DNA of 55,294 nt from Beroe ovata (taxonomy: Eukaryota > Ctenophora > Nuda > Beroida > Beroidae), in contig CAMPET010000099.1 of the NCBI GenBank assembly GCA_946803715.1, positions 13,443 through 68,736 on the forward strand, in the 5' to 3' direction. Made by a program: the position numbers and the translations under genes. Below, piece after piece: positions 21,298 to 32,900 of this stretch. Under the pieces are notes generated by a model, which was not told where the DNA came from, did not search any database, and was given only the letters and a program-made list of their open reading frames with translations. Numbering within the stretch: the first letter of the stretch is position 1; the number at the start of each line of letters is the position of its first letter.

Positions 21298-21513
21298 GAT
21301 GAATTCGATGGTGGTAAAATGGCAATTTCTTTTTCAATCCAGAGATGAAGTATTTTAACGTTTATCAGATTTTGAAGATTCGTGTAATTGGGTTTTCGTA
21401 TCTTGCCTTTCACATACTTCAATACAAAGTAATATGATGCTATTGATGATTTCATGGAAACTTGCCCAAAAAATCAGCATTTAAATCTCATTCTCTCAGT
21501 AGCTAGTTACACC

Positions 21514-21684
21514 ATGGGTCACGACAACGTGTGGTACTCACACCCCAGGAAATACGGACCTGGCAGTAGGAAGTGCAGAGTCTGCTCAAACGGACATGGT
21601 CTCATCAGAAAATACAGCCTGGACATGTGTCGGCAGTGTTTCCAGCAGTATGCTACCAGCATCGGCTTCCAGAAGCTCAGATAA
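21514..21684 (+). CDS. RPS29: 40S ribosomal protein S29 (uS14)
   Basis: A single-exon 56-residue protein, [20 protein letters not shown] onward, with the zinc-binding pairs CRVC (21, 24) and CRQC (39, 42) and the C-terminus FQKLR. Its length equals that of animal RPS29. It is a structural protein of the small ribosomal subunit near the head. The start is the ATG in ACCATGG at 21514; the frame is open upstream, but TTCTCTCAG at 21490-21498 looks like a 3' splice site ending a 5' UTR intron, normal for ribosomal protein genes. It lies 216 bases after the transferrin-like stop and 207 before TMEM30, a tight arrangement. Confidence 0.95.
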   Translation: MGHDNVWYSHPRKYGPGSRKCRVCSNGHGLIRKYSLDMCRQCFQQYATSIGFQKLR

Positions 21685-21890
21685 AACATTTCTCTGAATA
21701 GTTTTATCCTATTTATTTCCCTGTTGTTTCCCTGATCTTACATCGAAATTAGGTTGGATTTTTCTACGAGTGATAAATCATACTTGAAATATCATACTTG
21801 ATCCTGGTATAACTAACTATTGACAGATACCACTATTCCAAGCAATGGTTTGAATGATGTGATAGAATCACGGTGATAAACAAGGAAAAC

Positions 21891-24750
21891 ATGTTTGAAA
21901 GTGACGCTAACTCTCCTAAAAGACCAAATGGTAAGACACTGCCTTCTCCTTTATTGTGACTCAAACATCCTGCGTGATGGGAGATAGCTTTAACTTCAGA
22001 TCTATTCACTTTACTTCAGTTTCTGGGTATTTTCTATCATCTCCCTGTTCCCATAGACAGTGCATTCTACCAACAACGTCTAGCAGCATGGAAACCTGTG
22101 ATAAACATTCACACCACAATGCCAGTCTTTGCCGTACTGGGTTCTATTCTTGTTCCCCTGGGCATTCTCTTACTCTGTACTGCGGGCTCGGTTAGTGCAT
22201 GGGGAAGTGAGATGATTAACGTTCTTCATTCCTGAGTATGTGGCTACATTTCTTTCCAGCAGTAGCACTCATCTTTTGACTCCTTTTTAGATCCCTGGTA
22301 TTTCAGCTCACCTCCGCATATCTCTCCTTGTATCGCTCCTCACCATTCTCTTCCTCACTTCCTCTCACCCCTCACTATTCTCTTCCTCACCATTCTCTTC
22401 CTCACTTCCTCTCACCCCTCACCATTCTCTTCCTCACCACACTTTTCCTCGCTTCCTCTCACCCCTCACCCACTTCAGGTGAAGGAGATGAGGATAGACT
22501 ACTCAGAGTGTGGGGGTTGTGAGTCTGTTCACTTTTCTCAGTCCTGCTCCTGTAACATCGACTTCAACCTTGACTCTAAGTACGGCGGGAGTACCATCAT
22601 GATGTACTACGGACTGGAGAGGTGAGAAACAGCCACAGATACGCATATAACGACCATCATGACAACCACAGTCACCATGACGACCACTTACTGCTTTCAA
22701 TGACATGGCAACCACACAACGACAACACAACCACTGGGGCTGATCCTCCTCCCCCCGTAGGTTTTACCAGAATCACCGGAAGTACGCTACATCCCGATCA
22801 GATGAGCAGTTACGGGGTAACCCCCTGTCAGTAGGGGAGAGCTGTGCCCCGTACCAGACCGACCCAAACACGGGGCAACCGTATGCGCCCTGCGGCCTCA
22901 TCGCTAACAGTCTCTTCAACGGTGAGTCCCTAGATCAAGTCCTGGATTGTCATGGTCTACGGTGATATGACAAGTTGCCACGTTTTGATATTGTGATTGT
23001 GGGGGGGGGTGATGCAATCTTCATTAATGTTCATATTTGGAAAAATCCCAAAACTGACACTGACATTGATGCACATTGCACATTAATGCACGTTGCACTA
23101 CCCCCGGATTGTGGGTGTACTGGTTGTGAGTATAGCCGGTTAGGTATTAGTGCTAATTCTACTGATAATCATGCTACGTATCCAAATACCATGACTGTGA
23201 TTAACATGGCTGTGATTATTGTACAGTTGATAGCACCCGCATGGTCGTATGTATTCGGTGAGGGATGTCCTATTATACCCTCATAACCTCACGTAATTCC
23301 TCAGATACATTCGAGTTGAGATGGATATCACACGCTAAGAAGGATGGCTCCAATCTAATTGTGGACAAGAAGATCAATCTTACTATGGAGGGTATAGCCT
23401 GGGACTCCGATCACGGGATCAAGTTCAAGAATCCCGCTGGGGTCGATCCCTCCGTGGCTTTCAATGGTAATGTCACTTTAATGAATGAACTTTTCACTTA
23501 AAATGGGGGGGGGGGCTATGAGTTTTGAACAGTCACGTGGGGTACATGTCATGTCCAGCCAGAGAGCTACTGACAGAAAGTTACTAATACAAACAAGATA
23601 AGTACTGTAATCACGGGAGTGACATCTGACAATTCTCCTAATTTAGGTACAGCTAAACCGCCATCCTGGCCCCTCGCCCCTCACGAGCTGGATCCAGACA
23701 ATCCGGCAAACAACGCATTCCTCTTCGAGCCGTTCATCGTATGGATGAGAGTAGCAGCTTTCCCAACATTCAGGAAGGTAATGGCTCAAGGGGTTGTCTC
23801 ATCTTATTAACTTGAGAAAAGGGTGATAACGATAGATCATTTTTATCTGGGGGTCATTATTCAATATGATATTCATTTTTCCATTTCGTGCTGAGATAAG
23901 GGTGCTATCTCTTGGTTAAGACGAGTCTTTTCATTGCATAGATAAAAAACAAATCGGCGTCTTGTGAAAGATATACTTTATCTTTTCATTCAATTCTCAT
24001 ACGACGTTATCTGTTCACTGCAACGATACTACTGTGCTTTTTGCTTTGACACCACTTTCCTTCCACTAGCGCTGACTACTGAGTCCTGTTGGTACCACTT
24101 TTCATTCGACTGCATTGACACCACCCTCTTTCAAATTGTATTGACACCACTTCTCTGTTGTCAGTTGACACCACTGACCTCTTCTCGTTTGACACCACTC
24201 CTCCCTTGACACCACTTAACTCTCAGCTGTATTCTCGTATAAACATGGATCTAAACCCGGAACTAGACGGTGGTTTGGAGGAGGGAAAGTACAGGATGAC
24301 CATTCAGTACAACTATCCTGTCCTCTTCTACCAGAGCAAGAAGTTCTTTGTTCTGTCCACCACCAGGTACCGACCACGCCCTTATATTTACCGACTGTCA
24401 TTTACACTACTGGGACTTATCTTTCTGAGATTTACACTACTTGAACTTCCCCTAATCAGCTAAACCCTCCTCACCTTCTTATTGCTTACCCTACTACTCA
24501 CCTAATCTCTAATCTCTGATTTCCAGCATATTCGGCAGTCGGAATGTGATGATAGGTGTTGTTTATCTGGTTATCGGTGCCCTTCTCATGTTAATAGCAG
24601 CTGCATTCGCTGTCATAGCGAGAAAAGACGCGTGAGTTGCACGATTCTTCATAAAAATTTCGATACCTAAAAAAATCTATGTCCCATCTATGTTCCACTT
24701 GTTCGATTAATCACTCTTTCCTTTCCAGGCATTCCTTTCTTAGGCAATGA
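21891..24750 (+). CDS. TMEM30A: CDC50/TMEM30 family P4-ATPase (lipid flippase) beta subunit
   Basis: Nine exons join in phase to 345 residues: 21891-21930, 22057-22190, 22479-22621, 22761-22921, 23305-23466, 23647-23777, 24227-24366, 24527-24631 and 24729-24750. FYQQRLAAWKP precedes the first membrane helix (PVFAVLGSILVPLGILLLC). The ectodomain carries paired cysteines (CGGCESV, CSCNIDF), YYGLERFYQNHRKY, APCGLIANSLFN, EGIAWDSD, FIVWMRVAAFPTFRK and YNYPV; the second helix is in exon 8. CDC50 proteins pair with P4-ATPases and are needed for their exit from the ER and for flipping phosphatidylserine and phosphatidylethanolamine. AATAAA at 24937 is a possible polyadenylation signal. The paralogue (A, B or C) is not certain. 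Introns 2 and 6 hold minisatellites. Confidence 0.93.
22330..22475. repeat. Minisatellite in TMEM30 intron 2
   Basis: Roughly 30-bp C/T-rich units with the words CTTCCTCTCACCCCTCAC and CATTCTCTTCCTCAC repeat about four times and run directly into the acceptor of exon 3 (ag at 22477-22478), serving as its pyrimidine tract. Confidence 0.75.
24110..24216. repeat. TTGACACCACT repeats in TMEM30 intron 6
   Basis: The word TTGACACCACT or a close variant recurs about six times with T/C-rich spacers of 10-20 bp, just upstream of the exon 7 acceptor. The same TTGACACCA word is the core of the receptor-intron array at 34195-34405. Confidence 0.7.
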
Positions 24751-25521
24751 AGATACCGTAGACTGAAATTGAAGGAAACTCGAGATCTAGCGACGAGTAT
24801 AGTTGAGGTGATGTTATCTACGTCAGAGGTGCCGTAATTTGATTGAAAAACTCCGAGCGATTTGTTCATAACGATTAGTTGATTCGACCATTTTGCCGCT
24901 AAGTAATATATAATGGTTATTGGAATTAAATTCGTTAATAAATAGTGTCTGAGTCAGTTTGAGCGCATGTTTTCCAGCTCAATGCAGTACATATAATATT
25001 GATTTGATCCGTGAATATTAATTTCTTAGTTGTTTGTACATTCTATTAATTTAATTGATTACAACTGGCTTGTAAAAATGATATTTGTTGTAGCGAACAA
25101 TGAAACTGTGTGTATATGTAAATTGTGTACTTATTGATGTAATGGAACATTGCATATTCAATATTCATGTATTTATGTGAGGATTTAAGTGTCATGATTT
25201 GACAGCAGTGTTCTATTTACATGTTGCTTCTTTCAATGATGTGTGCAAAGTTATTTATTGGATGATCTATAAGGTGGTTAATGAAATACCGGAAAATCAG
25301 CAGTATTTTTTGAACTGAACGATTGTTTCTTAATTTTGCCCACGTGAATGAATCCATTATCCAATTCCTGATTCTATTTGTGAAGTTTATTTTTATATCT
25401 CTGATCTAATTGTGCACCACTGATTGATAATTGTGCTTGATTGATAATCCAAACTTATCTGATTTCATTATTGTGTGAATTGTGATATAACCTCATCCCT
25501 CATCTCTCTAGCCCCGCTATC
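24751..25521. other. TMEM30 3' UTR and cyclophilin upstream region
   Basis: AT-rich, no gene seen. A candidate poly(A) signal AATAAA is at 24937. CATCTCTCTAG at 25500-25510 resembles a 3' splice site just before the cyclophilin ATG and may end a 5' UTR intron. Confidence 0.55.
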
Positions 25522-26016
25522 ATGGCACTACCCCGCTGCTATTTCGACATGACAATCGGAGGCAAGCCCGCCGGACGAATTGTCATGGAGCTGAGGAGTG
25601 ACGTGGTTCCCAAAACCGCCGAGAATTTCCGTGCTTTGTGCACAGGAGAGAAGGGATTTGGGTACAAGGGAAGCTCATTCCACAGGATTATCAAGAACTT
25701 CATGTGCCAAGGTGGCGATTTCACCCGCCATAACGGCACCGGTGGCAAGTCGATCTACGGGGAGAAGTTTCCCGACGAGAACTTCACCCTGAAGCACACA
25801 GGACCTGGGTGTCTGAGCATGGCTAATGCCGGGGCAAACACTAACGGTTCACAGTTCTTCCTGTGTACCGTGCTGACGAACTGGCTCGATGGAAAACATG
25901 TCGTGTTTGGAAATGTTGTCGAGGGTATGGATGTGGTGAAAGCTATGGAGAAAGTTGGATCAGATAGCGGGAAAACTAGCTCAGCCGTGGTTATTGCAGA
26001 TTGCGGACAGTTGTAA
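25522..26016 (+). CDS. PPIA: Cyclophilin A-type peptidyl-prolyl isomerase
   Basis: A 164-residue protein with an uninterrupted coding region. The active-site set known from human cyclophilin A is present at the same numbers: H54/R55 (SFHRII), F60, Q63 (MCQGGDF), the [13 protein letters not shown] block at 101-113, W121 and H126 (WLDGKH). It catalyses cis-trans isomerisation of prolyl bonds and should bind cyclosporin through W121. There is no signal peptide or extra domain, so it is cytosolic. The lack of introns contrasts with its neighbours and could reflect retrotransposition or normal loss; the family is often intron-poor in invertebrates. AATAAA at 26189 is a possible poly(A) signal. Confidence 0.96.
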   Translation: MALPRCYFDMTIGGKPAGRIVMELRSDVVPKTAENFRALCTGEKGFGYKGSSFHRIIKNFMCQGGDFTRHNGTGGKSIYGEKFPDENFTLKHTGPGCLSMANAGANTNGSQFFLCTVLTNWLDGKHVVFGNVVEGMDVVKAMEKVGSDSGKTSSAVVIADCGQL

Positions 26017-26905
26017 TTTGTGTGGCTGGTACCGTACTTTTTACACTGATGCATTGTCTTTATGTATATTTGAATTATTTGAGATTTTCATATGAAAGTA
26101 GTCGTTGTCTTTGTCTCAACTGTCGTTATTGATGTGAGATGGTGCTAGCAAAATGCGGTGTTTTTCCAGTCTCGCTGGGCGTGGGGGAATAAATAAGTGG
26201 GACAAAACTGCAATAATTGCTGAAAAGACTAGCGGATTTTGTGTTCAGCCCTGGTCAAAGCAATCCGCGCACGTACATATGTTAGCGCGCGTTCATGGCT
26301 TTAATTTCTGGCAAGCAATTGTCGGTCGCAAAAATTAACTTTCATATCCTTTCTTTCTTTTGGTCGGTCATTAGTTCCTCCCGGTAAATTAAACCTTACA
26401 CAATTGTGGTAGAATTGATACACATAATTCTATAAACACGAAACAATGATCGACATTTAGATAATAATTAACAGTCCAATATTATAGTCCACGAATAGAT
26501 AGAATATTGAGATAGGTTAGTTATGACTTTGATCTTCCAGTTCGTGAACATTCGTGCATCGTCGTTCCTCATAATATCAGTGAACAGTTGCTTAAAAATT
26601 TCACGAAAGTTGATACCTGAAATTCATTTTATGAGTTCGACGATAGGTCGATATAGCTCACACGATAGGAGAATCGGCCCCGGTGTTTCAAATTTCAATC
26701 TTAGTTAAAGTTATCGTTCCTGCTTACCTGATTCATAGACTTCGTCTCATCTTCTAGACTTTAGGTGACTGGCCCCCGTTAATTGACTTCAAGACAGCCC
26801 GTGATGGTTGTTGTGATAATGTAAGCAAATTCTGGTGAAATGGTTTAATTTTACGTAGGTTTTGTTGATTTTAGCGCTCATTATAATCAATTTCTTTATT
26901 TAGAA
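26017..26905. other. Convergent 3' region of cyclophilin and the GABA-B-type receptor
   Basis: Both flanking genes end toward this stretch, so it should hold both 3' UTRs. Short open frames at 26153-26338 and 26523-26708 resemble nothing I know. No RNA gene seen. Confidence 0.5.
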
Positions 26906-29900
26906 CTAGGAGATGGCAGAGGAGATGCATGGAAGACTGTCAAGTTCATTCTGGCGCGGTGAGTGTTTAATCAATAATTAACTGTTTACTCTAGGGTACC
27001 TGTATTTCCGATTCTCTCTTGCTATCCCTCTTCCCGGAACCCCAATCCATTGTTAACTTTCTATTAACAACTGCCTCTCTCGGCTGATACCGTAGCTGGT
27101 ACGCCTGGTTATAATGACACATTATGTGACATGTGTCATGTTACTGAGTGACATTGTGCTAGTCATTGTTCATAGGCATAATAGATCACTGATTAGACAT
27201 ACACGCCATAGATCATATTAGTAATATTGGTACAGTAGTATAACAAACCCCTGCATGCTACGCCATATAGCGTGATGATATGACAGATAACCTTCTAGAA
27301 TAGATTTGTTTCTCGCTATACCACTGTAATCACTGTCTACAATTATATAGTAGCTACTCTGTACTAAATATAGACGACTGATGACAACAGTGTCTGGGTT
27401 ATAACAAGGTGCAAACTACCCTGTCAAAACACGCTGAGAGCTCCACAGAAAGACATACAATCATAACGAGAGACAGCGTCTTTACAAAAGTATCCCTCAT
27501 TATGTACTTACCTTGGGAAGGAAGACCAGACATATCATTACAGTCGTTGTGAAGAGTATACCGGCGGCTTGTATGCCAAATCTGAGCGCTGGCTGGGATT
27601 GCAGAGACACTGCAACTGGTCCGGCTATAGCTGCCACTACCACGATAGTGTATATGGAAATTCCTGAGAGCGTTGTGTGATCTGAACTAGACTGGAAGTT
27701 ATGGGATTTTGCTCGGCAGCGGGGAATATTGTTATTAAAATCTGGTGACGTGGTTATGTGCCGGCCGGAATATTATAATTGTCTGGTTTCGGTATGGTAG
27801 GAGGGATATTTTAGAGTTGCCACAGCGTGTAACATATGTGGGTTAGGTGTTTAGTCGCATTTTACATCATGCAGGCCGCGGAGCTCTTTGTACAGTCAAT
27901 AACCGCACCCATCAAAACAAGCCCATTCCATACCACAAAAAGAATACCTATGAACTTGCTGTCATTGAGCGCAGCGATGCATATATTCCTCGTCTGGAAC
28001 GCAATGAACGCACCAAAAATGAGCAACAATCCCTGCAACGAGAAAAAATGGAATACAATAATATATAGCTCCACGAAATTGGACATGTGTGAACTCCTCA
28101 TGAGTCGTGATAAATTATCAAACTTTTATAAGTGACCATTCCATCGTCCAACCTTGTAGATGAAGGCAGCTGAAAGTAGCCAGTGAACATCGGCAGGGCT
28201 TGATCCGAGAACTTGACAAGTTGCATGACCGTACTTGTTGGGTGTGTCGTCCAGGAGATTCGATGTTGCCTAGGAAATATCACGCGTTATCGCAAACCCC
28301 CCTCTGTTACCATGGTAACAGTGTTCGTGGCCTACATACAGAATGTCATGAACAGAATCCGGGTTGTAAGTTGCTGAATCGGGTGTTCATTGCAATGTGG
28401 TTGTATTGAAATGGGAGATTATTATCGATATGATGAGACGACATTGCCTCCACTACAGTGCTTCTTCTACATTATTGACGAGTGCCACTAGTGATTGAAC
28501 TTACCAAGCTCGTGGCAGTCTCGTCTGGCTGGAACTTCCACTCATACCGGTTCAAGTACTCGTTAGTACCCAGCAGAATGATATCCACCAGGAGGAATAG
28601 CCCAATCAGAATCAGGAGCTTCCAATCGGATAGAATCTGGAGGGGGTGGATTCTGTGTAGGTTAAAACTCACTGCAGACTTTCATGATAAATCATTTCTC
28701 ATGTTTATCATATCAAGGATTGTTCGTACCATGTGTTTCGGTTTCTTGCTTGTGAAGATCTTGTACACTCGCCAAGTCTTGGCAAAGAGAGCACCGAAAC
28801 TGGTCGTGAACCCGATACAGAGAACCCACGACAGTATTTGGAACTGAAAATGATGCCCATGGTGACGCATCATTGTCACCAAGGCAGGGAATGGCAGATA
28901 TGGGGAAGCCACATTGTCACATTGTACTAGAAGAAGAAAGTAGAAGGCGCCCAATAATCGTATGTAATAAGCGGCATACGCTGTCACTGAGTATATGACT
29001 GTCACTGAGTATATGGCTGTCACTGAGTATATGACTGTCACTGAGTATATGACTGTCACTGAGTATATGACTGTCACTGAGTATATGACAGGGTCACTCA
29101 CAGAGCAGATCTTGATGAGGTAGCTGCTATCCTTGTGACTGTACCCATCTACTCCAGTCCTTAGTGCATACAGGGGAACGTACAGGTACAGCAGTACAGC
29201 TCCCAGTAGGATTATGTTGTTGATGTGGGGAGACGACATCTTGATAACCCTTATCGGAGAAGGAGAAGGAGAGTCAATGATGAGTGAAAATCGGTAGGAA
29301 ATGATCAATAAGGAGACGCGATTTTCTGTTTAGTGCTCGGAAAGCTACATACTTTTCCTGCATGTGCACGATGTTAAAGATGAAGAAGCAGACTGAGAGT
29401 GCTATACCCAACACGGACGCCACTGTAAATACAAGTATGGAGGTTTTTGGGATACCGATGATGACCTCCTCCATCCTCTCCTCTATGGGACCGTCTGATG
29501 GACACATGCACAGAAATCCTGGGATGATATCCATCTCAATACGACTCATTAATTATTATTGCAAGTGCGATCGTAACTCGTCCGAATTCGTGGAGAAAGG
29601 TTATGAATTTCCAGGGTGATGTCGCGCCCGGAATTCAGTAAATGAACGGGAGAATTAGAGCGCAGGTAAAGTCGTGTGTTAAAGAAACTCCATGAAAAGA
29701 AGGAGCAAGGATTTCCGCTTACTGTTATCCGGTGTGCAGTGTCTGTGAAGGTTGTCGTGGTGGTAAATGCGTGTACCCCATATTTCATCTGGACCATGAC
29801 AAAGCAATGTCCCCTTGTCATTACTGTGACATACTTCAACCATTTCAACTTCTGAGAGGGCGCAAAAACGTGATTTTATCATCAAGAAAAACGTGATCTT

Positions 29901-32900
29901 TGTTGATATAAGATGTCAGAAAATCTTGGCATCAATTCACAAACATTAATTGCTCCTTCGAGATGATGATTGCTTTTTAATTGGAGCACATAATATATCA
30001 ATTGAAGGAACCGTTTCCCACCAGAATTGTTGAGTATTTTGAGCTGTGTGATTTTGGACTTCAGTCCACTCCTACAGGTTGTATCCACGCTGTTCTCAAA
30101 CTCAATCTTCCCCTGGCGTGAACCTCTATCAGAATGATGTCATGATCACAGATTGGGAGTACGCCAGCGGGTGTAAAATCACTTTGAATATATCAGTTAC
30201 GACTGTTAATAACACCATTCATCATGTGATGGAGTCAAAATAAGCTGTCTGCTCTTATTAAATACGATGATCTGAAAGATCACCTATATGGTGTTGAATA
30301 TATATCAACTCACAGATGCCCCCTCAAAGGAAATTTTTAACATCTGCGAGAGAAGATCGCGAGATCTGTCCCCCTCCCTCACAAGAAGCTCGGTTAGCAG
30401 TTCACCCCGCTGTTCTGCGTTGTTGTCCTCCGATTCCCACGGCTTTATGTCTCCTGAAGTAGTGCACGTGTGACATAACACATCACGCGTGTTACATTAC
30501 ACATCACTCGCGTGTGACATTACACATCACTCGCGTGACATTACACATCACGCGCGTTACATTACACATCACGCGCGTTACATTATACATCACCCGTGTT
30601 ACATTACACATCACGCGTCATTTCATTACAAGAATACAAGCGTGGCACCTCAATTCCCACGCGTGTTACATTACACATCACGCGTCATTTCATTACAAGC
30701 GTGGCATCTCAATTCTCACGCGTGTGGCATTACTTATCACATTATGCCATTCCTCAATCCTCCCACACATGGTATACCCATAATGCAGTTATACCATGCT
30801 GTATTGGTTTAGCTGAACTGAAAGAACCTTTTCTTGCAACATTTTGATCGACTTGTCATGTAGGCTCAACTCATTCTAGCGCTGTCAGAGTGCAATTTAT
30901 ATCGGCAAGCAGCACTCAAATTGGTTTCACTTTTATGATATATTACATTTCAATTCAATATGTCCCTCAATATGTTTTTAATAAAGTATGTTGCATAATG
31001 GAGAGATCTGTATAATGAGAGATTGCATGAATGAGAGATAGTAGGGCTTTTGAATGATATTACATATTTTGAAGGTGAGTTTGAATGCTATAGTCAGGAG
31101 CCGATACTGAATACTCATGGGACGCAGGAAAACGTTTGTTACAAGATGAGTAACATGTTGTAACATCCTGTGACGTGTTACACACGGCGTGTAACATGAA
31201 CACAGCTACCGAGGGAGCGGTTACAAAGTGTACACTGTACACAGGCTGAATCAGGACGTTACACATCGCTATAATATATCTGCAGAGTATGGGAAAGAAG
31301 TGTTCAACCAAAAGTAATAGCCACAATCCGCATACCTGATGCTCTGTCAAATCGATAGAGTACGTTATGAAGACCTTTGGCAAGAGTCCAAACAGAGTCG
31401 TACATCAAACTCCCAGCTTTAGCCTCTATGGAGCACTGCTCGCACGACTCCTATTGGTGCGTGGTGAAGGAGCTTGAACAGAGTTTGCACAGCTATGCTC
31501 AAATATAATTCCGTATTCGTCACATCACTCAAACAAGTCAGGGAATATTCGGTACCTTGTAGTTAGTGTAGAAATCGTGTGCATATGCGTCCCACGTCTC
31601 TGTGAATGAGTACCCTGTATCGAGGTTCGGTTCAGTTGTGTTCCACTGGAAATCTGGACTCAGGTACCTGTTTGGATGTTCAGCCAGGTATTGCATAGGA
31701 GAAGAATCTCCAATGTGGGTATTCAGACGAGAATCGATGCATTGGCCAGTGTTAGTATTGAGTGGGGATGAAATTCATGTAAAAATCCCTTACGTTCCCA
31801 CGGTTTCGATGATATCCTGTTTGGTACACAACATATCACCGTCCCGTTTCCGCCTCTCCGACACTCTGTCGATCCAATCCGAGCTGTAGCTGCTCGGTAA
31901 GACCCAAACCCGACGTCCCGATACGTCAGGGGACTCCGATACGAATCCCGTTTCCTTCGCGATACAGAACACGTCGTATGCTTCGTCTTCCCGGAAATTG
32001 GCGATCAAAATCCGCGCGTCGTCTTTCTGTGAGAGTTTGATTAAGATAGGACTTGGATGAGTCTTTTTCAGAATATGTGGTTGTGAATGAGGGCATAACT
32101 GTGGTTGGGAGGTGAGAAAACAATATAAATTATAGAGATCGTTCCAATCACGTGACCCATGTCACAGCTTGAGCACTCAGACTGTGGCATATGTGCTCTC
32201 TTACTATGAGTTGTTGGAAGGTTGTTCTGATAGTTTCGCTGAGCGAAGCAGTGAAGGATCGTCTGTACAGCTGTCTACCTTGCTCCTTCATCTTGTCAGC
32301 AAACACGTTAATCACCTGCACAATCATCATGACGATCAGTGATGAGTGTCAGTGATGAGTGTCAGTGATGAGTGTCAGTGATGAGTGTCAGTGATGAGTG
32401 TCTGTGCTGAGTGTCAGTGATGAGTGTTAGTGATGAGTGTCTGTGCTGAGTGTNGTGTCAGTTATGAGTGTCATTGATGAGTGACAGCGATGAGTGTCAG
32501 TTATGAGTGTCAGTGATGAGTGTCAGTGATGAGTGTCAGTGATGAGTGTCAGTGATGAGGGGTTAGTACAGTTTCTCCCTCCAAATTCACAATAAATTCC
32601 GTCAGCGAGGGTAGGGAGTAATCAGCTATAATGATGCAGGTGGGCGCTGTGATGGGTGGGGTTGAGTTGATCGATACTAAAAAGTGATGTTTTTAACTTC
32701 AAGAGTTATTTCCCCGTAGATAATCGTTGCGATCACTTTATCTTAATAAGTTCAAGAGTGTTTATGATGCGATGGGGTAAGTGAATTATTAGAAAGATCT
32801 CTGCAAAATGTCAGTGCAGATAGATAGTTTACAGTTCTATCGATAAATCTCACGGCCTCACGCTTGGGTTACATTACTAGAAGTGTATCTGGACCAAGGA

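Noticed and set aside
22622-23286. Frames at 22622-22834 and 22975-23286
   Set aside because: They are partly intron sequence of TMEM30 in wrong frames.
28682-29308. 208-residue single-exon frame on the minus strand
   Set aside because: It runs through an intron filled by an 18-bp minisatellite; the real products are the TM2 and TM3 exons of the receptor.
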